DNA of 64,000 nt from Streptomyces sp. SAI-135 (lineage in GTDB: Bacteria; Actinomycetota; Actinomycetes; Streptomycetales; Streptomycetaceae). The first letter of the stretch is position 1; every line of letters begins with the position of its first letter. Positions 55,130 through 63,901 of the stretch are shown here, in pieces. The position numbers and the translations under genes were made by a program. The stretch lies in the NCBI RefSeq assembly GCF_029893805.1, contig NZ_JARXYP010000002.1:1550001-1614000 (forward strand), read 5' to 3'. The notes beneath the pieces are model-generated. The model saw nothing but the letters and a program-made list of their open reading frames with translations, did no database searches and was not told the origin of the DNA.

Positions 55130-55471
55130 GTGCACACGCGCGTGGTCAACGTCAGGGGCCGTATCCACGAGTACGGCCCCCGCCTCGAACACGCGCCCGC
55201 CGACCTCGTCTACGTCGGCCGCCGCTGGACCCTGGGCGGCTGGGACCTGTCGAAGCACCCGCTGTACAACCCCTTCGCCTACGACACCCCCACGCGCCGC
55301 CGGGACGGCACCCGGGCCGAGGTGATGGCGAAGTACCGGACGCATCTGCTGGGGCGGCCGGATCTGCTCGCCCTGCTGCCGGGCCTGCGCGGCAAGGCCC
55401 TGGCCTGCTGGTGTGCGCCCGAACCGTGCCACGCCGAGGTCCTGGCGGAGCTCGCGGAGGAGCTCTCGTAG
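55130..55471 (+). CDS. DUF4326 domain protein
   Basis: A 113-residue protein of the DUF4326 type: VYVGRRWTLGGWDLSKHPLYNP near the middle and LACWCAPEPCHAEVLAEL at the end, with closely spaced Cys that could bind metal. Start is a GTG 8 bp after the hydrolase stop; another GTG four codons on is possible. Function unknown; relatives occur near DNA- or phage-related genes but nothing here shows that. Confidence 0.8.
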   Translation: MHTRVVNVRGRIHEYGPRLEHAPADLVYVGRRWTLGGWDLSKHPLYNPFAYDTPTRRRDGTRAEVMAKYRTHLLGRPDLLALLPGLRGKALACWCAPEPCHAEVLAELAEELS

Positions 55472-55516
55472 GTTCCGACGAACGGCACCCCGGCGCTGGC
55501 CTGCACGAATCGCCAG

Positions 55517-55522
55517 TAGAAT
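55517..55522 (+). promoter_or_regulatory. purB -10 box predicting a leaderless mRNA
   Basis: TAGAAT ends 8 bp before the GTG start of purB, so transcription would begin at or within two bases of the start codon. No Shine-Dalgarno sequence lies there. The -35 region is poor. Confidence 0.5.
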
Positions 55523-55530
55523 CCGTACAC

Positions 55531-56973
55531 GTGACTTCCGCTCCCGCCAAGCCCCGCATCCCCAACGTCCTCGCCGGACGCTACGCCTCCGCCGAGCTCG
55601 CCACGCTCTGGTCGCCCGAGCAGAAGGTGAAGCTCGAGCGTCAGCTCTGGCTCGCCGTGCTGCGGGCCCAGAAGGACCTCGGGATCGAGGTGCCGGAGCA
55701 GGCCCTCGCCGACTACGAGCGCGTCCTGGACACCGTAGACCTGGCCTCCATCGCCGAGCGTGAGAAGGTCACGCGGCACGACGTGAAGGCGCGGATCGAG
55801 GAGTTCAACGACCTCGCCGGGCACGAGCAGGTCCACAAGGGCATGACCTCCCGGGACCTCACGGAGAACGTCGAGCAGCTCCAGATCCGGCTCTCCCTGG
55901 AACTGATCCGCGACCGCAGCGTGGCCGTCCTGGCCCGCCTCGGAAAGCTGGCCGGCGAGTACGGCGAGCTGGTCATGGCCGGCCGCTCGCACAACGTGGC
56001 CGCGCAGGCCACCACCCTCGGCAAGCGTTTCGCGACCGCCGCGGACGAGCTGCTCGTGGCGTACGGCCGGGTCGAGGAGCTCCTCGCCCGCTACCCGCTG
56101 CGCGGCATCAAGGGCCCGGTGGGCACCGCACAGGACATGCTGGACCTGCTGGGCGGGGACGCGTCGAAGCTGGCGGAGCTGGAGCAGCGCATCGCCGGCC
56201 ACCTGGGCTTCTCGCAGGCGTTCACCTCGGTCGGCCAGGTCTACCCGCGCTCCCTGGACTACGAGGTCGTCACCGCGCTGGTGCAGCTGGCGGCGGCCCC
56301 CTCCTCGCTGGCGAAGACGATCCGCCTGATGGCCGGGCACGAGCTGGTGACCGAGGGCTTCAAGCCGGGCCAGGTCGGCTCCTCGGCGATGCCGCACAAG
56401 ATGAACACCCGCTCCTGCGAGCGCGTCAACGGCCTGATGGTGATCCTGCGCGGCTACGCCTCGATGACCGGCGAGCTGGCGGGCGACCAGTGGAACGAGG
56501 GCGACGTCTCCTGCTCGGTGGTGCGCCGGGTCGCGCTGCCGGACGCGTTCTTCGCGCTCGACGGCCTCCTGGAGACCTTCCTCACCGTGCTCGACGAGTT
56601 CGGTGCCTTCCCGGCCGTCGTCGCCCGCGAGCTGGACCGCTACCTGCCCTTCCTCGCCACCACCAAGGTGCTGATGGGCGCGGTCCGCGCGGGTGTCGGC
56701 CGTGAGGTCGCGCACGAGGCGATCAAGGAGAACGCCGTCGCCTCCGCCCTGGCGATGCGCGAGCAGGGTGCCGAGCGCAACGAACTCCTCGACAAGCTGG
56801 CCGCCGACGACCGCATCCCGCTCGACCGGGCCCAGCTGGACGCGCTGATGGCGGACAAGCTGTCCTTCACGGGCGCCGCCGCCGACCAGGTCACCGCGGT
56901 CGTGGGCCGGATCGAGGAGATCGTCAAGCAGCACCCGGCGGCCGCGGGCTACACGCCCGGGGCGATCCTCTGA
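55531..56973 (+). CDS. purB: adenylosuccinate lyase
   Basis: Cleaves SAICAR and adenylosuccinate in purine synthesis. The 480-residue fumarase-fold protein has the signature GSSAMPHKMNTRSCER, HKGMTSRDLTEN and AGRSHNVAAQATTLGKR. The GTG at 55531 gives the conserved N-terminus (MTSAPAKPRIPNVLAGRYAS). It lacks a ribosome site and has a -10 box 8 bp upstream, so leaderless translation is likely. A DNA glycosylase gene follows. Confidence 0.98.
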   Translation: MTSAPAKPRIPNVLAGRYASAELATLWSPEQKVKLERQLWLAVLRAQKDLGIEVPEQALADYERVLDTVDLASIAEREKVTRHDVKARIEEFNDLAGHEQVHKGMTSRDLTENVEQLQIRLSLELIRDRSVAVLARLGKLAGEYGELVMAGRSHNVAAQATTLGKRFATAADELLVAYGRVEELLARYPLRGIKGPVGTAQDMLDLLGGDASKLAELEQRIAGHLGFSQAFTSVGQVYPRSLDYEVVTALVQLAAAPSSLAKTIRLMAGHELVTEGFKPGQVGSSAMPHKMNTRSCERVNGLMVILRGYASMTGELAGDQWNEGDVSCSVVRRVALPDAFFALDGLLETFLTVLDEFGAFPAVVARELDRYLPFLATTKVLMGAVRAGVGREVAHEAIKENAVASALAMREQGAERNELLDKLAADDRIPLDRAQLDALMADKLSFTGAAADQVTAVVGRIEEIVKQHPAAAGYTPGAIL

Positions 56974-56986
56974 CACGCTCCTGACG

Positions 56987-57535
56987 ATGACGCGCTTCAC
57001 CCCGGAGGAGCTGGAGGCCGCCCGCGACCGGCTGGTGCCGGACGTGGTCGCGGACGGTCTCCGTGTGCTGTTCTGCGGCATCAACCCCGGTCTGATGACG
57101 GCCGCGACGGGCCATCACTTCGCCCGCCCCGGCAACCGGTTCTGGCCGGTGCTGCACCTGTCCGGCTTCACCCCGAGGCTGCTGAGGCCGTCGGAGCAGC
57201 AGGAGTTGCTGTCCTACGGGCTCGGGATCACCAATGTCGTGGCCCGGGCGTCGGCGCGGGCGGACGAGCTGAGCGCCGAGGAGTACCGCGAGGGCGGCCG
57301 GCTGCTGGCGGAGAAGGTGACGCGGCTCGGGCCCCGCTGGCTGGCCGTGGTGGGGGTCACCGCCTACCGGGCCGCCTTCGACGACAGGAAGGCGAAGGTC
57401 GGGCCGCAGGAGCGGACGATCGGGGACTCGCGGGTGTGGGTGCTGCCCAATCCGAGCGGGCTCAATGCGCACTGGACGGCGGCGACGATGGCGGAGGAGT
57501 TCGCCCGGCTGCGGGTGGCGGCGGAGCAGGGCTAG
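56987..57535 (+). CDS. mug: mismatch-specific uracil/thymine DNA glycosylase (Mug)
   Basis: Removes uracil or thymine mispaired with guanine. The 182-residue protein has the Mug active-site motif FCGINPGLMTAATGHHFARP with the Asn, and the second motif NPSGLNAHW. No iron-sulfur cysteines. It starts 13 bp after purB. Confidence 0.94.
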   Translation: MTRFTPEELEAARDRLVPDVVADGLRVLFCGINPGLMTAATGHHFARPGNRFWPVLHLSGFTPRLLRPSEQQELLSYGLGITNVVARASARADELSAEEYREGGRLLAEKVTRLGPRWLAVVGVTAYRAAFDDRKAKVGPQERTIGDSRVWVLPNPSGLNAHWTAATMAEEFARLRVAAEQG

Positions 57536-57539
57536 CGGG

Positions 57540-57986
57540 TCACACCGGGTCGATGTCCGAGGCCACGGCGAGCACATGGACCTCGTCGGCCTCGTCGCGG
57601 TAGCCCACCCCGAGGGCGATCCAGCGGTCCGAGCCGGGCGGCTGCCACAGGTCGAGGTCGTCCGTCACGATGCTCGTCGTGAACCAGGGCTCGGGTATCT
57701 CCTCGCCCCGGTCGAGGCGCAGCTTGAGCGTGCCCATGCCCCACGGCCGCTGCTGTCTGCCCCAGCGGTCGTCCAACTCCTGGCCTATACGGCTCTTGAG
57801 GGCGTAGAAGTCCCCCACGACCGCCATGCGCGGGGCCGCGTCGCCGTCCCGGATCCCGTGGCTGACCTCTAATGACTCGATGCGGTATCCGGGCCCCGAA
57901 CGGTAGGCGCCCGACTCGCCGTCCACCGCGCTCAGGTCGCGGGCGCACAGCGAGTCGATCGCGGCGAGATACTTCGCACTGTCCAT
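57540..57986 (-). CDS. hypothetical protein
   Basis: A 148-residue soluble protein (MDSAKYLAAIDSLCARDLS; DRWIALGVGYRDEADEVHVL). No family recognised and no known motifs. The codon pattern is typical of the genome and the reading frame is clean, so it is very likely real. An ATG ten codons upstream is a possible start. Convergent with mug. Confidence 0.7.
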   Translation of the reverse strand: MDSAKYLAAIDSLCARDLSAVDGESGAYRSGPGYRIESLEVSHGIRDGDAAPRMAVVGDFYALKSRIGQELDDRWGRQQRPWGMGTLKLRLDRGEEIPEPWFTTSIVTDDLDLWQPPGSDRWIALGVGYRDEADEVHVLAVASDIDPV

Positions 57987-58043
57987 GTGATCCAGTAAAC
58001 CGGCCGCCACTGACATTTGGCGGGGCGTCAGGGGACTCGGCGC

Positions 58044-58769
58044 TCAGGCGTCCCGGCGGCACACGCTCCAGGCCCCTGCTGCCAGCGCGGCGGCCGCCCA
58101 GGCGGCGGTCACCGCGAGGCCCGTCCACGGTCCCAGGGGTCCGTCGTGCGTCTCGTACAGGACGATCTGTCCCGCCCGGTCCGGCATGAAGTCGGTGGCC
58201 CCACCCGCCACGTCGCCGATCACGAAGGACACGACCAGGACGAACGGGATCAGGAGCGAGAGCGCCGCCACCCCGCTGCGCAGCACTGCCGCGAGACCGG
58301 CCGCCAGCAACGCCATCAGGGTCAGGTAGATCCCGCAGCCGACGACACCGCGCACTTGTTCACCGGTGCTCAGGCCGCTCGCCGCCCCGCCGAGCCCGGC
58401 ACGGGCCACGAGGAGGGAGGCGAGGGCGGTCACCGTGCCGACCACGAGCGTGGGGACGGCGACGGCCGTCGCCTTCGCCGCGAACCACCGTCCGCGCCGC
58501 GGCACCACGGCCAGCGACAGCCGGAGCCCGCCCCCGTGGAACTCCGACGACACCGCCATGGCACCGAAGGACAGGGCGGCGATCTGGCCCGGGGCGACCC
58601 CGGACAGCGCCATGAACAGCGGATCGAACTCGGGGTCCGAGGTCTCGGACACCCCGGCGAGCGCGGAGAAGGCGGTGGTCGCGGCGAACAGGGCGAGCAG
58701 GGCGCCGAGAAGGGAGCGCAGGGTACGGATCTTCAGCCACTCGGAGTGGAGGACGGCGGCGAAGGGCAT
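58044..58769 (-). CDS. ABC-2 type transporter permease
   Basis: A 241-residue permease with six helices (LLGALLALFAATTAFSALAG; AKATAVAVPTLVVGTVTALASL; LTLMALLAAGLAAVLRSGV; LLIPFVLVVSFVIG; GLAVTAAWAAAALAAGAW). The N-terminus FAAVLHSEWLKIRTLRS is typical of ABC-2 exporters. It starts one base after the ATPase gene stop. The divergent two-component system probably controls it. Confidence 0.9.
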   Translation of the reverse strand: MPFAAVLHSEWLKIRTLRSLLGALLALFAATTAFSALAGVSETSDPEFDPLFMALSGVAPGQIAALSFGAMAVSSEFHGGGLRLSLAVVPRRGRWFAAKATAVAVPTLVVGTVTALASLLVARAGLGGAASGLSTGEQVRGVVGCGIYLTLMALLAAGLAAVLRSGVAALSLLIPFVLVVSFVIGDVAGGATDFMPDRAGQIVLYETHDGPLGPWTGLAVTAAWAAAALAAGAWSVCRRDA

Positions 58770-58770
58770 G

Positions 58771-59691
58771 TCAGGCCTCCTGGTGCTGTGCGGTGAACTC
58801 GGTCTCGGCGGACGTGAGGTCGAGATAGGCCTGCTCCAAGGTGGCCTCCTCCGCGGTCAGTTCGAGAAGGGGGACACCCGCCGTGGAGGCCAGGACGCCG
58901 ATCTCGTCCACGCGTGCGTGCTGCACGCTCCAGTGCCCGTCCTCGTGCTCCACGGCGTCATGGCCGTGCCGGGCGAGGGCGTTCCTGAGCGCGGTCGGGT
59001 CGCTCGTGCGGATGCGGACGCGGGGCCGCACGCGCGCGTGGATGAACTCGCGCATCGGAGTGTCGGCGAGCAGGCGCCCCCGCCCCAGGACGACGAGGTG
59101 GTCGGCGAAGGACGCGGTCTCGTTCATGAGGTGGCTGGAGACCAGGACGGTGCGGCCCTCGGCGGCCAGTCGGCGCAGCAGCTCGCGGATCCAGATGATG
59201 CCTTCGGGGTCGAGGCCGTTCGAGGGCTCGTCGAGCATGATCACGCCGGGGTCGCCGAGCAGGGCGGCGGCGATGCCGAGCCGCTGCCGCATGCCCAGGG
59301 AGTAGGTCCGCACCCGCCGCCGGGCGACCGCGGCCAGTCCCGTCCGCTCCAGCACCTCGTCGACCCGGCGGTCGGGGAGGCGGTTGCTCGCCGCCAGGGT
59401 GCGCAGGTGGTCGCGGCCGGTCCGGGAGCCGTGCGCGGCCTGCGCGTCGAGCAGGGCGCCCACGTGCCGCAGGGGTTCGTCGAGGGTGGCGTAGGCACGG
59501 CCGCCGATCGTGGCCGTCCCGGAGGTCGGCCGGTCCAGGCCGAGGACGAGCCGCATGGTGGTGGACTTTCCGGCGCCGTTGGGGCCGAGGAATCCGGTGA
59601 CGCGGCCGGGCAGGACACGGAAGGTGACGTCGTCCACGGCGCGTCGGGTGCCGAACTCCTTGCTGAGGGCTTGGACTTCGATGCTGGTCAT
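58771..59691 (-). CDS. ABC-2 type transporter ATP-binding protein
   Basis: A 306-residue ATPase (MTSIEVQALSKEFGTRRAVD). Walker A GFLGPNGAGKSTTM, signature YSLGMRQRLG, Walker B VIMLDEPSNGLDP and switch His SSHLMNETA are all intact. A C-terminal domain (about 220-306) follows, as in daunorubicin/bacitracin-type exporters. Divergent from the histidine kinase, 108 bp apart. Confidence 0.95.
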   Translation of the reverse strand: MTSIEVQALSKEFGTRRAVDDVTFRVLPGRVTGFLGPNGAGKSTTMRLVLGLDRPTSGTATIGGRAYATLDEPLRHVGALLDAQAAHGSRTGRDHLRTLAASNRLPDRRVDEVLERTGLAAVARRRVRTYSLGMRQRLGIAAALLGDPGVIMLDEPSNGLDPEGIIWIRELLRRLAAEGRTVLVSSHLMNETASFADHLVVLGRGRLLADTPMREFIHARVRPRVRIRTSDPTALRNALARHGHDAVEHEDGHWSVQHARVDEIGVLASTAGVPLLELTAEEATLEQAYLDLTSAETEFTAQHQEA

Positions 59692-59799
59692 GGCAGCAGC
59701 CTGGCCGGTGCCACGGGGGCGGGGCCTCCCCCGCGCGTGGAGATCGGCTCCCCCGTGCGGGGGAGGTCCGTTGTCGGTGGCGGCTGGCACGATGGCGAA

Positions 59800-60969
59800 A
59801 TGGTCCGCTTGCTGCGCCCGTTCGCCCGGGCGGTGACGTACACACGATGGCTGCATCTGTTCGTCGCCGTCGTGTGGCCGGCCATGTGGATGTTCGTCGA
59901 GGAGGCGTGGTGGACCTGGCTGGTGGCGGCCGTGACGCTCGCGCCCGCCGGGCTGGTGCCCGCGATGCGCACCGTGGAGGGGCTCCAGGCGCGGCTCCTG
60001 CTGACCGGACACCGGCACAACAGCGAGAGCATCGACATCGTCGTCGCGCCGTCGGAGTCCTGGAGCGACCGGGGGCGGCTGGTCGTCTGGCTGGAGGCGC
60101 GGCTGCTGCTCGGCATCGTGACGGCGACGCTCAGCGTGCACCTGCTCATCGGCTCGGTGGACCTGGTGGCGTCGGCCTTCGGCCAGGACGTCGAGGAGGG
60201 TGTGCTGATCCTCCTCGACGGCCACCGCTGGTGGCACGTCCTGCTCGTGCCCCTGCCGCTCGCCGCGCTGGCGGCGACGGTGGTGGTCTCGGGCCGGCTG
60301 ATCACCGCGCTCGCGCTCCGGCTGCTCGGCCCCTCTCCCGCCGAGCGTCTGGCCGCCCTGGAGGAGCGCACCGAGCAGCTCCTGGAGCGCACCCGTATCG
60401 CGCGTGAGCTGCACGACTCCATCGGGCACGCCCTGACCGTCGCCGTCGTCCAGGCGGGTGCCGCCCGCGCGGCCGGAGACCCGGCGTTCACCGACCGTGC
60501 CCTCGACGCCATCGAGGAGACCGGCCGGGCCGCCCTGGAGGACCTGGAGCGTGTCCTAGGCGTCCTGCGCGAGTCGGAGCGGCCGGTGAGCGGCAGGCCG
60601 ACGCTGACGGACGCCGACCGGCTGCTGGAGTCGGCGCGCGCGTCCGGCGCGAAGGTGGACGCCGAGCTGACCGGGCCGGTGGACACCGTGCCCGGGCCGG
60701 TCTCCCGCGAGGGCTACCGGATCCTCCAGGAGGCGCTGACCAATGTGCTGCGGCACGCGGGGGCGGTCCCGGTCCGGGTCCGCGTCGAGGTCACGGGCAA
60801 GGCCCTCGCGCTGGAGGTCCGCAATCCGCTGGCGGCCGACATACCCGGCCCCGGGCGGGGCAGCGGACTGCGCGGCATACGCGAACGGGCGGCCCTGCTC
60901 GGCGGCCGCGCGCACACCGGACCCGACCGGGGCGACTGGCAGGTGCATGCCGAGCTGCCGCTGCGCTGA
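59800..60969 (+). CDS. NarL-group sensor histidine kinase
   Basis: A 389-residue kinase with four N-terminal helices ([70 protein letters not shown]), the HisKA_3 motif [13 protein letters not shown] (His205) and an ATPase domain with [11 protein letters not shown] and [16 protein letters not shown]. It is paired with the response regulator 14 bp downstream and divergent from an ABC exporter, a layout typical of cell-envelope stress systems. Confidence 0.94.
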   Translation: MVRLLRPFARAVTYTRWLHLFVAVVWPAMWMFVEEAWWTWLVAAVTLAPAGLVPAMRTVEGLQARLLLTGHRHNSESIDIVVAPSESWSDRGRLVVWLEARLLLGIVTATLSVHLLIGSVDLVASAFGQDVEEGVLILLDGHRWWHVLLVPLPLAALAATVVVSGRLITALALRLLGPSPAERLAALEERTEQLLERTRIARELHDSIGHALTVAVVQAGAARAAGDPAFTDRALDAIEETGRAALEDLERVLGVLRESERPVSGRPTLTDADRLLESARASGAKVDAELTGPVDTVPGPVSREGYRILQEALTNVLRHAGAVPVRVRVEVTGKALALEVRNPLAADIPGPGRGSGLRGIRERAALLGGRAHTGPDRGDWQVHAELPLR

Positions 60970-60983
60970 TCTACGCTGACGGG

Positions 60984-61646
60984 ATGCCCGTCACCGTTCT
61001 CCTCGTCGACGACGAACCCCTCGTACGTGCCGGTCTGCGGGCGGTCCTGGAGGCGCAGCCCGACATCGAGGTCGTCGGCGAGGCGGCCGACGGGGCGGCG
61101 GTCATCCCGCTCGTGCGGCAACTGCGGCCCGACGTGGTCGCCATGGACGTACGGATGCCCCTGATGGACGGCATCGAGGCCACCCGCGCGGTGCTGCGGA
61201 CGGTCGAGGAGCCGCCGAAGATCGTCGTGGTGACGACCTTCGAGAACGACGAGTACGTGTACGAGGCGCTGCGCGCCGGAGCCGACGGGTTCCTGCTGAA
61301 GCGGGCCCGGCCGGCCGAGATCGTGCACGCGGTGCGGCTGGTCGCCGAGGGCGAGTCGCTGCTGTTCCCCGCCTCGGTGCGGCAGCTGGCCGCCCGGTAC
61401 GGCGACGAGGGCGGCAACCGGGCGGCCCGGGCCGCGATGGAGCGGGCCCAGCTGACCGAGCGGGAGGCCGAGGTGCTGCGGCTGATGGCGCGCGGTCTGT
61501 CCAACGCGGAGATCGCCGCCCGCTTGGTCGTCGGCACCGAGACCGTGAAGTCGCACGTCAGCGCCGTGCTGGCGAAGCTGGGGGCGCGTGATCGCACCCA
61601 GGCGGTGATCGCTGCGTACGAGTCGGGGTTCGTGGCACCGGGGTGA
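60984..61646 (+). CDS. NarL/LuxR-type response regulator
   Basis: A 220-residue regulator: receiver domain with VDDEPL, phospho-Asp55 in [13 protein letters not shown], and KRARP in place of the common KDAP; then LuxR helix-turn-helix ([20 protein letters not shown] to [13 protein letters not shown]). It is the partner of the preceding kinase. Confidence 0.95.
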   Translation: MPVTVLLVDDEPLVRAGLRAVLEAQPDIEVVGEAADGAAVIPLVRQLRPDVVAMDVRMPLMDGIEATRAVLRTVEEPPKIVVVTTFENDEYVYEALRAGADGFLLKRARPAEIVHAVRLVAEGESLLFPASVRQLAARYGDEGGNRAARAAMERAQLTEREAEVLRLMARGLSNAEIAARLVVGTETVKSHVSAVLAKLGARDRTQAVIAAYESGFVAPG

Positions 61647-61756
61647 ACCGGGCCTTCCGGCGGGGCGCGGGCACCGCTGTGCCAACCCGGACTGCCCGCG
61701 GGGCGTCGCGCCGAGTACGATCCGCCCAACACGCGCGCGAGCTGGGAGGACGGACG

Positions 61757-62914
61757 TTGGGGCGACTGACCGGCGGGGATCCCTCGCTCCTGCGAAGGAT
61801 CAATTCCGCGGTGGTGCTGCACGCGCTGCGTGCCACGGACTGCGCGACGCTGACCGAGATCACCCGGGTGACGGGCCTGTCCCGGCCGACGGTCGAGGGG
61901 GTCGTCGAGGGGCTCATCGAGGGCGGCCTGGTGGTCGAGAAGGCGGCCGACGAGAGCGTCGCCCGACGGCAGGGACGCCCGGCCCGGCGGTTCCGGTTCC
62001 GCGCCGAGGCCGGACATCTGCTGGGCCTGGACATCGGGCCGCACCGGGTCGCCGCGCTGCTGTCCGACCTGGACGGCAAGGTGCTCGGCGCGGTGGCCAA
62101 GGACGTCACCGAGACGGCCGGCGCCGACGAACGCCTGGAGCGGCTGCGCACCGCGGTCGCCGAACTGCTGCGCCGGGCCGGGGTCGCCCGCGACTCCCTG
62201 TGGGCCGTCGGGGTCGCCTCGCCGGGCATCGTGGAGGCGGACGGCACCATACGGCTGTGCGCGGCGCTGCCGGAGTGGACCGGGCTGCGGCTCGGTGAGC
62301 GGCTCAGCCGTTCCTTCAAGTGCCCGGTGCTGGTCGAGAACGACGCCAACGCGGCCGCGGTCGCCGAGCACTGGAAGGGCTCCGCCACCGAGTCCGACGA
62401 CGTGGTGTTCGTGCTGGCCGGACTGAGCCCGGGGGCGGGGTCGCTGATCGGCGGGCGGCTGCACCGCGGGTACGGCGGGGCGGCCGGGGAGATCGGCGCG
62501 CTGCACCTGCTGGGCCGCGAGGTCACCCCGGAGACCCTGCTGTCCACCACCGACGAGCCCCTGCACCCGCTCGACGAGCAGGCCGTCGCCGAGGTCTTCG
62601 CGCAGGCGCGCGAGGGCGACCAGCGGGCGCGGGCGGCCGTGGAACGCTTCATCCAGCGGCTGGTGCACGACGTGGCGGCGCTCGTCCTGGCCCTCGACCC
62701 GGAACTCGTGGTGGTGGGCGGCTGGGCGGCCGGTCTGGACGGCGTACTGGAGCCGCTGCGGCGGGAGTTGGCCCGCTACTGTCTGCGCCCGCCCAAGGTC
62801 GCCCTGTCGCTCCTCGGGGAGGCGGCCGTGGCGACGGGCGCGCTGCGACTGGCCCTCGACCACGTGGAGGAGCAGTTGTTCGCGGTGGAGGGCACGGTCA
62901 CCGCCCGGCGGTGA
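61757..62914 (+). CDS. ROK-family transcriptional regulator without the zinc motif
   Basis: A 385-residue ROK protein: N-terminal winged helix (INSAVVLHALRATDCATLTE, GLSRPTVEGVVEGL) and sugar-kinase-like domain (LLGLDIGPHRVAAL, LVENDANAAAVAEHW, GGAAGEIGALHLLG). The usual zinc motif CxCGxxGC after GEIG is absent; no Cys follows. A TTG start at 61757 is chosen because GGGAGGA lies 6 bp upstream. It may be a repressor responding to sugars. Convergent with a GntR gene. Confidence 0.88.
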   Translation: MGRLTGGDPSLLRRINSAVVLHALRATDCATLTEITRVTGLSRPTVEGVVEGLIEGGLVVEKAADESVARRQGRPARRFRFRAEAGHLLGLDIGPHRVAALLSDLDGKVLGAVAKDVTETAGADERLERLRTAVAELLRRAGVARDSLWAVGVASPGIVEADGTIRLCAALPEWTGLRLGERLSRSFKCPVLVENDANAAAVAEHWKGSATESDDVVFVLAGLSPGAGSLIGGRLHRGYGGAAGEIGALHLLGREVTPETLLSTTDEPLHPLDEQAVAEVFAQAREGDQRARAAVERFIQRLVHDVAALVLALDPELVVVGGWAAGLDGVLEPLRRELARYCLRPPKVALSLLGEAAVATGALRLALDHVEEQLFAVEGTVTARR

Positions 62915-62927
62915 GTGGTCCGACGGC

Positions 62928-62969
62928 GTACGGCGGTGCCCCGGACGAAGGTCCGGGGCACCGCCGTAC
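62928..62969. terminator. bidirectional terminator between ROK and GntR genes
   Basis: A perfect 19-bp stem (62928-62946 with 62951-62969) with a GAAG loop lies 14 bp after the ROK stop and 3 bp before the convergent GntR stop. Confidence 0.9.
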
Positions 62970-62972
62970 CGC

Positions 62973-63755
62973 TCAGGAGGCCCGGCGTTCGGGGCTCTCG
63001 TGGATCTCCACCGCGCCGGAGTCCCCGAAGGTCAACCGGCAGGTGTCCGCACGGTAGGTGGCCACCGAGACGGCGGCGGTGCGGCCCCCGGCCAGGTAGC
63101 GGGTGGTGACGATGAGCACGGGGGCGCCGGGCAGGCGGTCCAGTTCCTTCGCGTCGTCGGCGCGGGCCGAGCCGAGTTCGACGGCGTTCTCCCGGCTCTC
63201 CAGTTCCAGGCGCTGCAGTTCGCGGAGCACCGCACGCGCGCGTGCCGCCCCGGACGGGGCGTCTATGGCGGACAGCTCGGGCACCGACGCCTCGGGGACG
63301 TACAGCAGTTCGGCGGCGACGGGCTGACCGTGGGTCACCCGCGAGCGGCGCACGATGTGCACCGGCTGCTCCCGGTCGGTGCCGAGCGCGTCCGCGACGG
63401 CCGCCGGAGGCACCGCGGCCGCGCAGTCGACGGACTGCCAGTCGTCCCCGGCCGCCCCCGGCCAGGCGTGCTGCTCGGTGCCGACGGCCACACCCACGCG
63501 CGGCGGGGCGACGGTCGTCCCGACACCGCGGCGGCGCTGCAGCCGGCCTTCCAGTTCCAGCTGCTCCAGGGCCTGACGGAGCGTGGCGCGGGCGACACCG
63601 AAACGGGCGGCGAGATCGCGCTCGTTGGGCAGGATCTCGCCCACGGAGAATTCGGAGTCCAGTGCCTCACTGAGCACGGTCCTGAGATGCCAGTACTTCG
63701 GTTCCGGTACCGATTCGAGCTGCGTGGTCCCCACCCTGTCCTCCGCAATCGCCAT
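62973..63755 (-). CDS. GntR-family (HutC/DasR-type) regulator with UTRA domain
   Basis: A 260-residue regulator. The winged helix is at residues about 20-85 (VPEPKYWHLRTVLSEAL, LPNERDLAARFGVARATLRQ, LEGRLQRRRGVGTTVAPP) and the UTRA ligand domain follows (about 105-250). It resembles DasR, the GlcNAc-6-phosphate regulator, but is a paralogue with a different N-terminus. A GGTC-AA-GACC palindrome of the DasR-site type overlaps its own promoter. The preceding sense of the ligand is a phosphosugar, by family. Confidence 0.92.
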   Translation of the reverse strand: MAIAEDRVGTTQLESVPEPKYWHLRTVLSEALDSEFSVGEILPNERDLAARFGVARATLRQALEQLELEGRLQRRRGVGTTVAPPRVGVAVGTEQHAWPGAAGDDWQSVDCAAAVPPAAVADALGTDREQPVHIVRRSRVTHGQPVAAELLYVPEASVPELSAIDAPSGAARARAVLRELQRLELESRENAVELGSARADDAKELDRLPGAPVLIVTTRYLAGGRTAAVSVATYRADTCRLTFGDSGAVEIHESPERRAS

Positions 63756-63810
63756 GGTCCGGGGGCGTTTTAGCGCCCTTGTTTATTAAAGGTTGTTGCA
63801 CTTCTCTGCG

Positions 63811-63845
63811 ACCATAGGGCGGCCCCCACCCTTGGTCAAGACCAA
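63811..63845 (-). promoter_or_regulatory. promoter of GntR gene with overlapping dre-like operator
   Basis: On the minus strand TTGACC (63839-63834) and TATGGT (63816-63811) are spaced by exactly 17 bp. The perfect palindrome TTGGTC-TT-GACCAA (63832-63845) overlaps the -35 box and matches the core of DasR response elements (TGGTC-N2-GACCA). The predicted leader is about 49 nt. This fits autoregulation. Confidence 0.7.
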
Positions 63846-63901
63846 TCCTCGATCCCCTGCGGGGCGTGCGGGCGCGTTGCCACGCAGCGTTAATGAGGCA
63901 T

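Noticed and set aside
58366..59799. Plus-strand open frame extending upstream of the NarL-type kinase
   Set aside because: It is antisense to the intact ABC ATPase and permease; the kinase starts at the ATG at 59800 with its first membrane helix right after.
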